DNA of 64,000 bases from Straminergon stramineum. Taxonomy: Eukaryota > Streptophyta > Bryopsida > Hypnales > Calliergonaceae. The number at the start of each line of letters is the position of its first letter. Position 1 is the first letter of the stretch. The stretch is from the NCBI GenBank assembly GCA_963920665.1, contig OY987263.1, positions 29,128,547 through 29,192,546 on the forward strand, written 5' to 3'. The position numbers were made by a program, and so were the translations under genes. Below are positions 1 to 13,400 of the stretch, piece by piece. The notes under the pieces are model-generated. The model searched no databases, was not told the DNA's origin, and saw only the letters and a program-made list of their open reading frames with translations.

Positions 1-939
1 CCTTCCATCTTTCTATTTTCAGAAAGTTTTGGGAGGGGTATAGTTATACATTGAAATATTATACACACACACACACTGGAATCACCCTCCCCATCTCCAT
101 GTGTAAGATTGAGAGCCAAGAGAATATTTGGAAGGGCATGAGTGGAGATGCTTAAAGAAACTTTTCTACAATATTGGATAATAAAAAATTCTATTGTAAT
201 CTTGATAACATTCTTGAACAGCTCTTGAGAAAAATTGGAGGCAACAACAATGACCAATGTGTTGGGTTGGAATCTCAAACCCTCAAATAAACTTGTTTGG
301 AATTAGTACACATGGTTATGAATTTATTTTAACCTTTGAAGGTTGAGGACCATGTTTTACAAGTAAAATCCTAAGCCATAACCATTTCTAGTGTAGCATG
401 ATGCAATGAATAATATTATTATTTTTGGATATTCATCCTTAGAATCTTGTAATAGACTTATATGAGAGTGTGTGAAAAAAATTTCATAAACTTTGATAAA
501 ATAGATAGTAAGATATTAGTATCGAGAGTGGGTTTTCTTTTGTTAAGTACCTCTCTTCATTTTAGTTTTTCAATCTTTGAATCCTTTTAACTTAACATTC
601 AAGAAAATCTATCCCCTAGAGAGTATTGGTTGACTTTTGGCAAATGAGAAAATCAAAGGGAAATTTTTTTTTTTTTTAAAAAGAAATTTAGTCCCCAATC
701 CTGAGTGACACACAAGGTGATCATATGGGCTAAAAAAATCTTTTCTTTTTCTTTTTTTTCACCATAATTGCATATTTTCATGGACTCCAACAATCGTGCA
801 TGAAGTCAAGATTTCCTCAAATGAATGCTTGCACTAAAAAGCTTTGGAGTTTGAATCTTTGTGGTTAGGAATTGAATTGAGAATGTAGGGGAAAAAAATT
901 AATAAATCAACAAATTGATATCCTTTTTTTATTAAGTTG
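1..939. other. AT-rich intergenic sequence, no gene seen
   Basis: Holds an (AC)n microsatellite at 63-76 and a degenerate element-like end (TTAACCTTTGAAGG followed by GAGGACCA) from about 329. No coding signal on either strand. Confidence 0.6.
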
Positions 940-1510
940 TTAACCCCTAAATGCATCAACCTCCATTTTCTAGACAATGAACAATTTCAAACACCAGTTT
1001 CGTCCTCCTTATTGCTTGGATGAAAGTCATTTTAATTTGTGAAGATATGTGAAGAGGTTGTTGTCCTATCTAAGAGTTGGATTTGGTGTTATTAGAGATT
1101 ATATTTTCCTAAAATTACAAATGCACAAGTATGTCAAGTGGTCAAATTGCATTGACTTTAGTTCTAAACTAGATTAGTCAAAATGAGCTCATAGATAAAA
1201 AGAACACAAAAATTTCAAAAAACCACCATGTGAAGATAACCTCGTTTCAAATCCATTCCAACAAATTTTACTCAAAAAATGATAATATTTTACTTGTAAT
1301 CGAATTTTGAAGGAATTTTGGAATTTTGGAATTTATAAAAAAATATTGGTGATAGAATTGTTGAATCTAACTGTATAGATGGAATCTACAAATCATAATC
1401 TACAACTTTTGTTTGTATGTCAATTCCAAAATATGCTTCCAAATAGCACTTTATCATGATTTTCCTCAAATTGTCAATTTTGTAGATGAATTTGGACGTT
1501 TAGGGGTTAA
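940..1510 (+). mobile_element. TTAA-bounded non-autonomous element A (571 bp, group 2)
   Basis: Starts TTAACCCCTAAATG and ends GTTTAGGGGTTAA: a perfect 12-bp inverted terminal repeat including the TTAA on each side, with no longer flanking duplication. Its whole length matches, in reverse orientation, the element at 51249-51832. No open frame of note, so any mobility must depend on a transposase encoded elsewhere. Confidence 0.75.
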
Positions 1511-2546
1511 ATATAGGTAGATTCAAGATGAAAGGAAAAACTAATCTTTAATAGTTTCAAAATGGAATTAAGACATGTCAATCATATTTGTGAGATTGTC
1601 TCCGGATGAAATCTTAGAATGCAATATTGCTATGGAATTCCTCTAGAGTATTTTTGTTATGATAGAATATAAAAATTGACTTCAAAAACAAATTCTAACA
1701 TTTTTTAATAAAAATTCCCATGGTTGTCTACACAACAAGACTCTTCTTAACTTTCATTATACTAATCTACGTGGAATGATTTATATAGTCATGAATATAT
1801 TTTATATGGAAAAATGAAAAATTAACTTTGATTATTTGCTACTTGTTGCATGAGGGTGAAAATTTTGAGCTTAGGAGGTCATTACATTTTCTCTTCGGCA
1901 TTGGTTGAAAATTTTAAAATGTTATCCTTCCAAATTGAATGTATTTTTTTACCTTAAATTTTTTTTTTTAAATATCAATAAAATTTGACCATCATAGGAA
2001 TTTGCCTAATATCTGGAAAAAAAACCCGTTCATAGACTTTGAACATTTAGGGGTTAAGAAAAACGTAAGGACATACTTATTTTTATGTGTAGGATAAGGA
2101 ATTCTTTTTTTGCAGGTTCCCTCTATAATATTATTATAGGATTCTTGAGAAAAGATGGGTTGGCAACAATCAAAAATTTATGGTATTGGAGTCTCAAACA
2201 TCCCACATGCCTTGTCTAAAAAACATAATTTCATATCTTAAATCTTAAAACTTGAAAGCTTAAATATGTTTGTTTTATGTGTAGGATATAAAATTATCTA
2301 AAGTTGCTTCATAACATTTATGAAGGTCATTTGGACATCTTTTCAATAGTTACACTATAAACTTACAAAGGTTAATGGCATTGTTTTCCCAAACCAATGG
2401 GTTTCAAAAAAAATTGAACTCAAAAATTGAAAATTCTTTCTATAAGTGATTGTATATTAAATATTTGAGATTTTCACAAGAATTTTTTCTCTTAAGTTCA
2501 AAATGTTAAGTTCCAATCATATATATGTAGGTAATTTTTAAAGATT
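1511..2546. other. AT-rich intergenic sequence with a lone TTAA-element terminus
   Basis: A perfect right-hand terminus TTTAGGGGTTAA sits at 2046-2057 without an obvious left partner nearby; it is probably the remnant of a truncated copy. No gene seen. Confidence 0.55.
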
Positions 2547-3496
2547 TTAACCCGTAAAGGACCAAACAACATTATTGGCAACATAGCGATTTGGGGCAAC
2601 TCACTACAAGTGGAATTTTTATTTTATTTCTTTGAAATTTTCACACAACATGTGCCTGAGTAGCTTCAAGGCCCAATAATTTTCATAACTTTTGAATACA
2701 TGGTTAAAAAGTTATTGTGTGATATGTAGTTTTCATTGCTTGGTGGGCAGCCCAGGCAACCAAAAAAACTTCTTTGAAAATCAGTTTTTCTTAAAATAAA
2801 AATTTGAAATTGGTTTTCTAAATTTACATGTATGTGGAAAGATTTGAATCATCCCATTTTGATTTAGGAGATAAAAGTTATGAGGAGTTTTAGTTGTGGG
2901 TAGTTTACAGATAGTTATGGAATCTCCAATCTAAAATAAACTTTGAAGACCTTATTTAATTCAATTTTCAATATTTTTGGAAGAAAATAAAAACTTCGGG
3001 TGTAGATTTTTTATTAAATCATTACAACCATTGGGATTGGCATTTTTCAATTTCATAAATAAATTGTTGACAATTTAGTATTTTGAATCATTCTCTACTT
3101 CATTCTACTTACTAATTTTTTCCTATATGTTGTAAAATTCCAAATGATCTAAAATTTTTCAAGATTGTAGCCAACTTGAATTGAAGAACTAATCCAAATT
3201 GTTACAACCATTTTGGACATTTTTTCATAATGATATGACCTTGTGAAGTGCAGCTGCCCGGATTTTTGCAGGGCAATAAAAGGGATTTATGTCACTTCAA
3301 ACACTAATATCTTGGAATCTACAAGGTGGAAATTTCTGAAATTTTTTCCACATGTTCTCAAACCAGCATACTACAAGATCCTACAGTTACATGTGTCCAA
3401 AAATGTGTTTTTTTCCAAAATTTGGTACTTGCACTAGAATTAGCAATTTGGGAGCATTTTGGATGAAAATATAGTCACAAACTTGGAGGGGGTTAA
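2547..3496 (-). mobile_element. TTAA-bounded element B (about 950 bp, group 1)
   Basis: Left end TTAACCCGTAAAGGACCAAA, right end a decayed GGAGGGGGTTAA. The interior is the reverse-complement counterpart of the elements at 9118-10047 and 43690-44587, for example the shared CTACAAGATCCTACAGTTA / GACACATG block. Only short, broken open frames. Confidence 0.65.
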
Positions 3497-4716
3497 TTTT
3501 AATTGTTTTTTCAAGTAGTGTTGAAGAGTAATTTTTTGAATTGAAAAAGTTATTTTTGAGGTCATACCTACTAGTAACCTTTGAACTATAGAATATTTTC
3601 AAAGCAAAGTCTTTAGAATCTATACTATACAAATGTTGAAGAAATAACACAAGAATCTTAAAAAAAAATACATGAAGAAACAAATTTTTGTGTTCTTGGG
3701 ATGTGTTTGCATTCATCAACTATTCCAAATTTGAGTACATGGTCCTCAAGAGGTTAAAGGACATTTCATGTTCCCATCTGGTCAACCTTTTAAAAATTTG
3801 GAATCTTTTTCAAGATTTCATACACATCCAAAATTTTAACTTCATTTTTTCATAATTAAAAACATTGAAATGATTGGTATATGATTTTTCAATGTGTATT
3901 TTAAAGAAAAATTATAGTATTTATAAAAATGTGTTAAAATAGTCTAAAATTTTTAGCAAGATTGGAGATGATATTGATTAAAATTGGGGTGTAATTGGTG
4001 TACTCTTTGAGCTTGAACTAAGCGAAATTTGATACCAAATTTCAAAAGTGGTGTATTTTAAGCTTGAAAGATGCTACATTTGAAGTGTTATAAAACATAC
4101 AATTCTTCCAATTTTTGAAAAAAAATTAAAAGGAAAAAAATAGAACATAGGAATTTTAATTTCTTAATTAAATTTCAAGACATTTAAAATGAAAAACAAT
4201 TTGAAATTCAATTTGACCCTAAAGTTATGTTCCATGGGTAGGTTAGTCCTTTCAAGGTTAAGGTTCAAAGTCTCATGACCAAGTATGGTAAGGTTCCAAA
4301 GGCTCATTTATTTTTGCTTTGAATGCTAATATCTTGCAATCTTTGTGATATAAGTTTCTTAAAGTTCTTCCATACATTTTCATAATAGTATGAAACAAGA
4401 TTATATGGTTGAATCTACCAATAAATAAATACATAAAGTTCCTTTCTATTTCTTTGCATTTATAGTAGTAAAGTATAGTCATGGAAAATACAAGATGAGT
4501 TCATTGCCATTTTCATACCAATTATGTATAATGTGGGATGGAAGTTCAATTAAAAAAATAATAATGAAAATATAAATAATCTAAAGAAATTTAAATGAAA
4601 AATTTCAACAAAAATATAGGAGTGTAATGTGGACATCATTCCAAGCTCAGATACACTTACTATTAATTTTCTTCATTTGAACCACATATAAGGTCCTCTT
4701 TGATGTCACCAATCAA
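3497..4716. other. AT-rich intergenic sequence with decayed termini
   Basis: Degenerate copies of the GGTCCTTTAGGGGTTAA terminus occur at about 3740-3757 and 4245-4262, suggesting very old element copies. Nothing coding. Confidence 0.5.
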
Positions 4717-6073
4717 ATCTAGCTATGAAAACCCCCCTTTTTTTGACATTATCATCAAACAAGCATGTTTTTCAAAACAAGAGTACAAAGATGAGATTCC
4801 AACTATGGAAGGCAAAATTCTATTGAATGTTCCAGAAAACATATGGATGTAATAAGCAAAACAAGTTCATATCCTATGCAACAAGAATGTTCTCTAAGAC
4901 ATTGGAAAAAACATAGGCATGTTTTGTACAACATCCAAGAAAACATAGACCTGCCACGTTGGCAAGCAGTTTCAATTTCACTACAGGTAAGTTTCTAGAA
5001 GTTATTGGGGGTTGAGGTAAAATGCTAACCAAATTTTAAAAAACAAGAGAAGAGCAACCATATGGCCTTTTTTTGAAAAAAAACAACAACTTTATGTGGC
5101 ACTTTACAAGGATGACGTGGTATGCCACATTAGCACACTTTGACATCATTTGAGATTTTTAACATTGTTTTTTTAGACGTCAAATTGAAATGTCAATTGA
5201 GACTTCAAGATGTTTTCTATTACATGAACTACGACTTCAACTAAGATGTTCAAATGTTTTTTGTGATGTCAACTTAAATAATTTTGTATATGTCATATCA
5301 TTTGATATATACCATATGGTTTGTCTCCCTCCTTACCAACCCAATTAGGGAATAAATAGCTTATGTTCTCATGTCCATATACTCACAATAACAAATAGTT
5401 GCCAAATATGGTATACTATGTATAATGTATGATGTATTGTATACAATATATTATGTACTATATATGGCATACAATGTGTATGGTTTATTATGTATGGTGT
5501 ATTGTATATAATATATGTCTAAGTTGATGTCACAAAATATCAAAGTTGATGTCTCGAAAAATTGAGACATGCACATCGAGCACATCTTATAGGACATCAT
5601 TTGTGTCATATACATGTCTCCATAGACATGTCATAACACATAGTGGATGCTACTTGATGTTCAAAAAAATTAACCTCATGTCATAATCAACACACAAATA
5701 AACATATGTGTGTCACGGCAAACATCCAAATAGACAAGACTTAGGGCACAACGCACCCACCACATCATGAATTTTTATCTACCACATCATGTTCCACGTC
5801 AGCAAAGGCTGGGATGAAAAGTTGTTGACATGGTATTGTCTGCTCGTGCGACAATGATGTGGCTACCACATGGCACATTTGGGGCACCTTCTTTGACCAT
5901 GTCAGAGTAGACGTCACACAAAAAACATAGCATGTTTTCTTAGATTTTCGCATGTTTTTGCCGTGTCAATCTAGACGGATTTTGTTGGACGTCCACGGGG
6001 GCATGCATGACGTTAGAAAAAATGCATTTCCATGTTTTTAACTTGTCAAGAAAAATAGGGGTTTCATCTAGTG
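4717..6073. mobile_element. Candidate CACTA-like non-autonomous element (about 1.36 kb)
   Basis: The right end reads, in reverse complement, CACTAGATGAAACCCCTA...TTGACA; the left end at 4717 reads ATCTAGCTATGAAAACCCC...TTGACA, an imperfect inverted repeat of about 30 bp. The interior is rich in short GACGT / GATGTC / GACATG motifs on both strands, as in subterminal regions of CACTA elements, and has a TATA-rich degenerate tandem stretch at 5400-5525. No 3-bp target duplication is visible and no transposase is encoded. Confidence 0.4.
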
Positions 6074-6075
6074 TC

Positions 6076-6657
6076 TTAACCCCTAAATATCCAAGGTCTA
6101 TTTTGTACTTCATGAAATCTGCTCAAAACTAAACTAAGCTAAAAGATCAAGCTTATTGATAAGTTTTATCATAAGTTCCAAATAATGAAGTATACCATTT
6201 CAAACTAAGTGTATTATACACCATATAGGAAAAGAAAACACTATATCACTAATCTTTGATCAAGAGTGTGTTAAAACTAAAATTGGGACAATAAAATAAA
6301 TATGAGTTTAATGGTTACAACATGCATAACTGTAGTCAATTTTTGACTTGTGAAAATCTACTTAAAATTTCTTTTAATGAATTTCCAATGTGATTCCCCC
6401 CAAAGATCTTTTGTATTTGAGGTTCATCTCCAAGAACCTTTAACAATAGATTTGCAATGGACACCCTTGCACAAGGTTTGCAATTAAAAAGTCATAAAGA
6501 GTTTTGTTTCAAAATTGGATTGTTGATGCTTAAAATAGACTTTAAAAGTTATTCAACAAAAATATAAGCTACCAAAAATAATGCTTTGAAATGATTTTAT
6601 TTAACTTCCAAAGTTTAGTTGCCACCAAAATATGGTGCCTTGGGTATTTAGGGGTAA
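6076..6657 (+). mobile_element. TTAA-bounded element L (582 bp, group 3)
   Basis: Left end TTAACCCCTAAATATCCAAG; the right end (reverse complement) is TTACCCCTAAATACCCAAG, so the inverted repeat reaches about 20 bp with one substitution and one missing base. The left interior matches the element at 23094-24093. Two bases separate it from the end of the CACTA-like element. Confidence 0.7.
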
Positions 6658-9117
6658 TGTCCATTTGTTTCTTCTCACTTTTGAATGAATTTCAAATGCA
6701 AGAACAATCATGAGTAGGTACTTCAAGACATTAGAGTGAAATCTAGAGGATCCTAAAGTCAACAAGGTTTACAAAAAAAATTCATTTTATGCAATTCATT
6801 GAACATTTTGATGAATATTCGGAAAAATTTTGAATGTAAAAATGAAAACACATTGCAATTGAGAATTTGACTTTTTGAGGTTTAACCCTGAAGTTCTATT
6901 ATCATATTTTCCCAAAACACTATGAAATTGTTACTTACCTTCTAGTTCAAAGAAGAAGAATAGGTTAGTTTGGGGATTCAATCATAGCCATCTTACTAAA
7001 CTAGTAGGAATTTTTTTTAAAACATTGGTTGTATAGCTCACAAGATTATATTATTTGAATTGAAGAAAATTCCTTCTACTCATACTTTAAGAAAATCATT
7101 ATGGATGATGTATGAGATGAAAGAAAAATATATATTGCTGATTACTATTGTAGGGATTGAAAAAAAATATCTATCCTATAGGTGCAAATGTTGTAACAAG
7201 TAAATTAAACCCGGTTCATTATTTTTATTTTAAATTTATAAAAATTGAATCACATGCAAAAATTGTGTTTTATTTTTCAATGAGATGTCATAAATACTCA
7301 TGTTTTTCGAATATTGATTAATGTTGAACAAATGAAATATTTTCTAGAATATTTAGATTGAAGTATTCTACAAGATTATTACTTTTTTATTAATATATTT
7401 TTTCATTTTGGGGGGTTGCCTAGAGTCCTTCATTTGTACTAACAGCAATATAATCCTTCCAAAGCCCCGTAAAACACGTATATATCTCTAGAAAGTTGAT
7501 ACATTCCTTCACCTTCAATTTTTTCAAAATCATCATAAAAATCAATGTCGTGGTAACCTATCCGAAATTTTAGAAAAAAAAATTGTTGACGAATTGTTAT
7601 TGGTTACAATTTCATAAATAATCCTGAGGTGAGCATAATTTTTTGAAGTGAGTGTCAATGATAGGAAATTTAAGATCTTGTAGTTGCTTCCCTCTTAACA
7701 CCTTCCCAAAACACGACATAATTTCCTTTCCCCCTAAAGCTCTTTACAAATTGAAACGAGTTTTGAAAATTCCAAGCATCTTAAGTGAAGAATAATATTT
7801 TCTTTTCTTCTCTTCTCTTTTTTAATGAGAAATGGAAAACAAACAAATCTCTAGGGAGTCTAATTTTTATGACTACATGACTAAAAGAAATTGCCCCAAC
7901 TTGGGTTGGAAGAGGGCAACATCATTTTGCTTTGAAAATTTTACATACTTCTTTCTAACTTGAGATCCTACTACAAATCTAAGTCCATATCCTAAATGAT
8001 GAAATGATGAGAAATATTCTTGAAGGTAATTTTTTGTTCAAGTAATTTTACATTCATCCAAAGCAATGCAAAAATCATTAAAGCAATCATAATGTTATTC
8101 AATAGTGAAGTAGGGTGTCATTTCTATCCATGCATTAAGAGATACAAAAAAACAAAAGTTTCATTATTCATCTTTTGGTTTGACAATATAACCCAATTAA
8201 TTTTTGTCTTTCTCAAACACATTCTTGATCTTGTTTTAATATTTTTAGTCACATCAATTTGTTTTTGTTAGTTCCTCACAATTGTATCTTTTTAGTTTAA
8301 TTTTCACCAATTGAAAATAACATAATATTTTGCCTATTGGACTTGAGTAAAAGAATCCTTGTTGAATAATGTTATCAAACCTTCTCTTGTGACCAATTTT
8401 ATGTAGTTTAGGTAAATGATAATAATCATATAAATGCATTCATGGTTGGGCTTCACATCCATTCATGAGTAGAAGGGTGGTCTTTGGGTACCAATGAATA
8501 GTATCAAATTGTGATGTCCATAGTCCACCCTTTCTACATGTGTAGACAAAAAAAACTATCCTTTTCAAACTCTTCATTTGCATTGATCAATATACTTGAG
8601 TTTTTCTTATTCAAACATATAATTACTCTTGTTAAAAAACAAAAAAAAATATGGAAAAATCCAAAAGAAGAATTATTTTTAATAATTATTTTTGCAAACT
8701 AATGAAGCAAATTAGAGGAGCTAATACTCCCATGCTCAAAAGGTATTATGGCTCCCTAGATGCTTGGAAGGGACTTATCATTTAACTCTAGGATTAGGGG
8801 TGCTTGAGGAGTCATAAGATAATTTTTTGTTTACTATAGGGGTTCCTTTTTTCAAGGATGCAAAAGGGACTCTTGTTGCATTGGTAAACAATGTTATGCA
8901 AGAAATAAGTAAGGTAGAACAACCCAATGCCATCAATCACCTAGTTTTGACATCCACTTGACCCTCCCATTTGCGCTAGTCTCCCACCTATTTCATAGAG
9001 TGTGTAAGTCATTTTCTTTTAGTAAGCAATTGGATCCTATTGTTAGATAATCATGACATCAAGTCCACGTTATGGATGGTTTAAGGTTAATAAATATGTA
9101 ATTCAATAAATTTTTGA
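6658..9117. other. AT-rich intergenic sequence, no gene seen
   Basis: A left-type terminus TTTAACCCTGAAGTTC begins at about 6881, without a recognisable right partner. Short open frames of 60-85 codons in low-complexity AT-rich sequence (8020-8702) are best read as chance. Confidence 0.55.
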
Positions 9118-10047
9118 TTAGTCCTAAAGGTTTTTGACTCTGTTTTCAACAAAAATGCTCCAAGATTGCCATTTCTAGTACAAATACCAAATTCTAGAAA
9201 AAAATCATTTTTAGACACATGTAACCATAGGATTTTGTAGTACCTTGGTTTGAGAAGATGTGGAAAAAAATTCAGAAATTTACACCTTGTGGATTGCAAC
9301 TTACCATTTGAAGTGACAAAAATCCTTTTTTTGACCTAGCAAAGAACTGGGCAATTGGACTTCACAAGGTCACATTTTTATGAAAAAATGTCCAAAATGG
9401 TGGTACTTCATTGGATTTATTCTTCAAGGCAAGTTGGCTACATGCTTGAAAATTTTAGATCATTTGGAATTGTACAACATATAAGAAAAAAATAATAAAT
9501 AGAAAGAAGTAGAGAATGATCCAAATTGTTAAGAATTAAGTTAAGGAATTGAAAAATGTCAATCCTTATGGTTGTAATATTATAATAATCAATCTATATT
9601 CTATAATTTTATTATTTTTCAAACAATATGGGGGATTGAGTTAAATAAAGGACTTCAAAGTTTATTTTAGAGGACAACATCGACAACTGCCCACAAATTT
9701 AAACTCCTCATAACTTTCATCTCATTAATCAAATGGAATGATTCAAGCTTTCCACATATATGTAAATCTAGAAAATCAATTTCAAATTTTTGTTTCTTAA
9801 AAAAGTGATTTTTGAAGATTTTTTTTGAGGTGCCTGGATTCCTCCATGACCAATGAAAATTCTATAGCATACCAAAAAATTTTAACCATGTTATCAAAAG
9901 TTATGAAAATTTTCAAGCATTAATGCTACTCCTTGTTCCCATCTCGTATGAAAATTTAAAATAAAAAAATAAAAAAATCTTTCGTAGTGAGCTACCCAAA
10001 ATTACTATGTTGCCAGATTAACACAATTTAAGGCTTTTAGGGGTTAG
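9118..10047 (+). mobile_element. TTAA-bounded element D (about 930 bp, group 1)
   Basis: Left end decayed (TTAGTCCTAAAGG), right end CTTTTAGGGGTTAG. Collinear with the element at 43690-44587 over its whole length, sharing the AATGCTCCAAGATTGCC-like start and the GAGCTACCCAAAATTACTA / TGTTGCCA end. Confidence 0.65.
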
Positions 10048-10388
10048 ATGGGCTTGGTTTTGAATAAATGCTTGTTAGAACAAGTTGTATCTTCAGTTAA
10101 TAAAATAGATGCTTTTAGAATATTGAACTTGTGCTTTTCAAAAACACCCATCAGCCGTGTGATTAGGGTGGTGGGTCATTGATTTTGAACCTTCGTAAGA
10201 CAGTCATGACACCCACCTTCTACCATTTTTATATTTTTGTGCCAAATATGTTTGAAAATTCATATCAATTTCAGTTCTTATCAGATTAATATGATTCCAC
10301 TTGTATCTCAGTCAACTCAACTAATTCTTTCTCTTAAAAATACATGCAACAATAAGCACATTGCACAAGATACCCAGATTGCAATTCT

Positions 10389-10432
10389 GGGTGGTCACAG
10401 GCTGTAACGTAGTCTGCCTGTAACCCACCCCA
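10389..10432. repeat. Imperfect hairpin, GGGTGGTCACAGGC / GCCTGTAACCCACC
   Basis: Two arms of 14-15 bases pair with one bulge around a 13-base loop. It stands in otherwise AT-rich DNA at the edge of a GC-rich islet. No RNA family is recognised. Confidence 0.6.
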
Positions 10433-13400
10433 TTTCTTTTTTCTGGAAAACACTGTGTTTTATCTTAAATTTGTCCCACTTTACTACAGTTCCATTGGAG
10501 CAGCATACAAGGAGCCAGTGAAATTAGTTAAATGGAATTTGAATGGAATGAAATAAAAATTGTTTAATAGACGGCATTATGATGAGTTAAAAACAGGCAT
10601 GATTAACGTGGCCCCAAGTTCCCTCCGAGTTCTCTCCGAGTTCCCCTGCATGTTCCCGAAGTGAAGCTGCACATGTGTGGCTCCACCTTGGTAGGAGTGC
10701 TAAAGACAGCAATGCACAGCCTTGGGGGGTAACGTTGGCCGAACTCCACCGAAGGCTCCAATCAGCACGCTCTGCTTGGCTATTGAAATTGTCAAGAATT
10801 TGGGACCCACATGCACCAAAAGTTTTAAATTTTTAAATTTTTAAAAAACGGTTGGAATTGAATGCCCAAATACTGTTCTGTAATTTAACCCTATAAGGGC
10901 CTGAAAGCCCTTTGCAGCCGTATAGTATATTATGTATTTGGTGGTATTTGATCAAGAGAACATTGACCAAATACTTTTTAGTACAAAGTAAAATAGTGGT
11001 CATGATAGTACGTAAATAAAAATGTACTAGTATGTCATGTGCTGATGCCACAGTCAAAATCAAAGTGAAAGTATTTTTCTAATTTTTTTGTTCCTAAAAC
11101 CTTTGAAATTCAATAACTTTCACACCATAGACTCAAACACCACGAAACAGAACCCGTGCACCCCTCCTTGCTGAGGGCTTTCCGACGTTACCAAACACGT
11201 GGCCAAAGGGGTGCACGGTCTCAATGTAACAAACAAACAAAACAAAACAAACAACCTAACTTAAGGTATGGATCATAAATCATCTATTAAACCACAATTG
11301 AAGAGTTATAAAGCTAAATACATATTGTATAGAAGGACCCCAAGGGCCTTTCAAGGGTTATTAACTTACAATACACAGAGTGGAAAGAGAATTTGGTACA
11401 ATATTGTTCTTTTGGGGTACAAATGAAAAAAAAAAGTTCATTACCAAATGGGAAGTACAACACAAGAAGGTAGTAGAATGACCCATTGTCGTCCCTTTAG
11501 ATGTTGCCTATATTTAGATGGATCAGATTCACAATTGTTGGATTGCAATATACAACGGAGCAAAATGTTAGAGAGATGATACAACATGAAAATATTAGAG
11601 TTTTTCACACAAATTTCAAACAACTTCTTTACCAATAAAAAAAGACACATCACATATGGTCAAAGTAAAAGCATATAGCTTCTGTCTTTGAAAGGAGGAC
11701 TATTCTAATATATTTGGATTCTAATGTGTTTTTTTGAACTCCCTACATAGTTACAATGGTAATCCAAATGTGTCTCTTCACAATGGAGAATATGAATGAA
11801 CCTTTTGCCACATGTGTCAAACATATGGTGGTGTTCCTTGAAGTTATAAAATCGTGACTTCCCAATCCAATTCCAATCCTTTCAAACCTTAGTCCCACAC
11901 TAAAATGCTAATCCTCTACAATTAATTGTTATTTCGTGAGGGTGTATGAGAGTACAATTGTATCCAACAATAGGGTTTGTGATAGAGCTTAGGTGATTTT
12001 GAGAATATGTACACCTTAATTCAAGCCAAGAGTTAGGTAGGGACTTACAAATGCATTGTTTTTCTTGTTAAATCATAGTTCTATTATAAAATTCATTAAA
12101 TTTTTATATTTTATATTTTCTTGGAAACTAAAAGAAGATATTTAATACAAGAAAAATGTTTCATTTGGATATTCCATGAAAAAGTGTTAAAGGGGCAAAG
12201 TGTTTTTTGGTAAAGGTTCTAAAATCATTTCTTCAAAAAGTGACTAGCTACTAGAACTACAACTTTATGTAATTTTTGACTAATTTCTAGTACTCTTGAA
12301 AATGAAATTGAAGAAAATTTGAACTCTGTTTGCAAGGGTTCAATCAAAGGCATTTAAAACTAAAACTAAAACAACCTCTGTAATGGCTGAGATCTTGTCA
12401 CTTTTTGAATTTCTTATGGAAAACATTCAATGGACTCTTGACCATATTTTAGGTTTCCATTCTTGTGTGACCTAAAATTCTTTTGAGAGTCCACCACCTT
12501 GGTTAAAAAGTGTTGCTATTTTGGAGGGTGATGGCCTTTGGACTTTGCCTTCTAGTTTGAAGGTTGAGAGATTGAATTCTTGCTTTCTTGCAATATAATT
12601 GGTGGGCATTGATGACCTCTCAACTCTTGGATATAGTATGAAGTATCCCTCACCACTGGCTTTGCAACATTCGTGGTGACTATGGGCTAGATCACAATTG
12701 ATGTGTAATTTCATGTGTAGGAATTGGCCAAACTTTGGAGAAAAGACACAATTAGTTTTTCATAATTTTATATGGAAATGTACAATATTTGCAAGGGAAA
12801 AATTGGAATAGTTTGCTTGCAAAATTATAGAAAGAGAACCATGAAAAGTGGGAGGAACAAGCTTTTGATTTTTGGAAAACTAATTTTAATAATGGACTTT
12901 AATTTTTGGATTGCTTTTAGTTTGACAATAAGACAAAGTGACTACTAAAATATAGTTTTTCTTTATTCACAAGTTAAAGCTATTCAAAATTTAGTTTCTC
13001 CCATGGATGTGTAAACATAATGGAAGTTAGTGAAAACAATTTTGATTCTAGAAAACTTGAAAATTGTTTTCCAATTTTGACTCCACACAGATTTTTGCCC
13101 TAAATTAGATCAAATTTGTAAGCATTTACTTGAGTGAGGATTGAGGACCCTACAATTAGACTAATTTGTCATAATTTTGAGGGGGCTATTAGCATCACTT
13201 TGAAGATGAATGTCATAGAAAAATTTAATTGAAGATTAAATTTTGTGTAAATTGGTACAATACGATGTTACTTCAACCTAAACTAATCCAACATAGTGTG
13301 CCATTGGTCACATACTATTAGGACAAATTAATGTAGCATAAATGAAATATGGTAAAAAATTTCTTAACTAAAGATTTGAGCATGATTCCTATTATTGGAT

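Noticed and set aside
8020..8702. Short plus- and minus-strand open frames in AT-rich DNA
   Set aside because: Lengths of 60-85 codons, Phe/Ile/Lys/Asn-biased low complexity and overlap on both strands; no sign of coding constraint.
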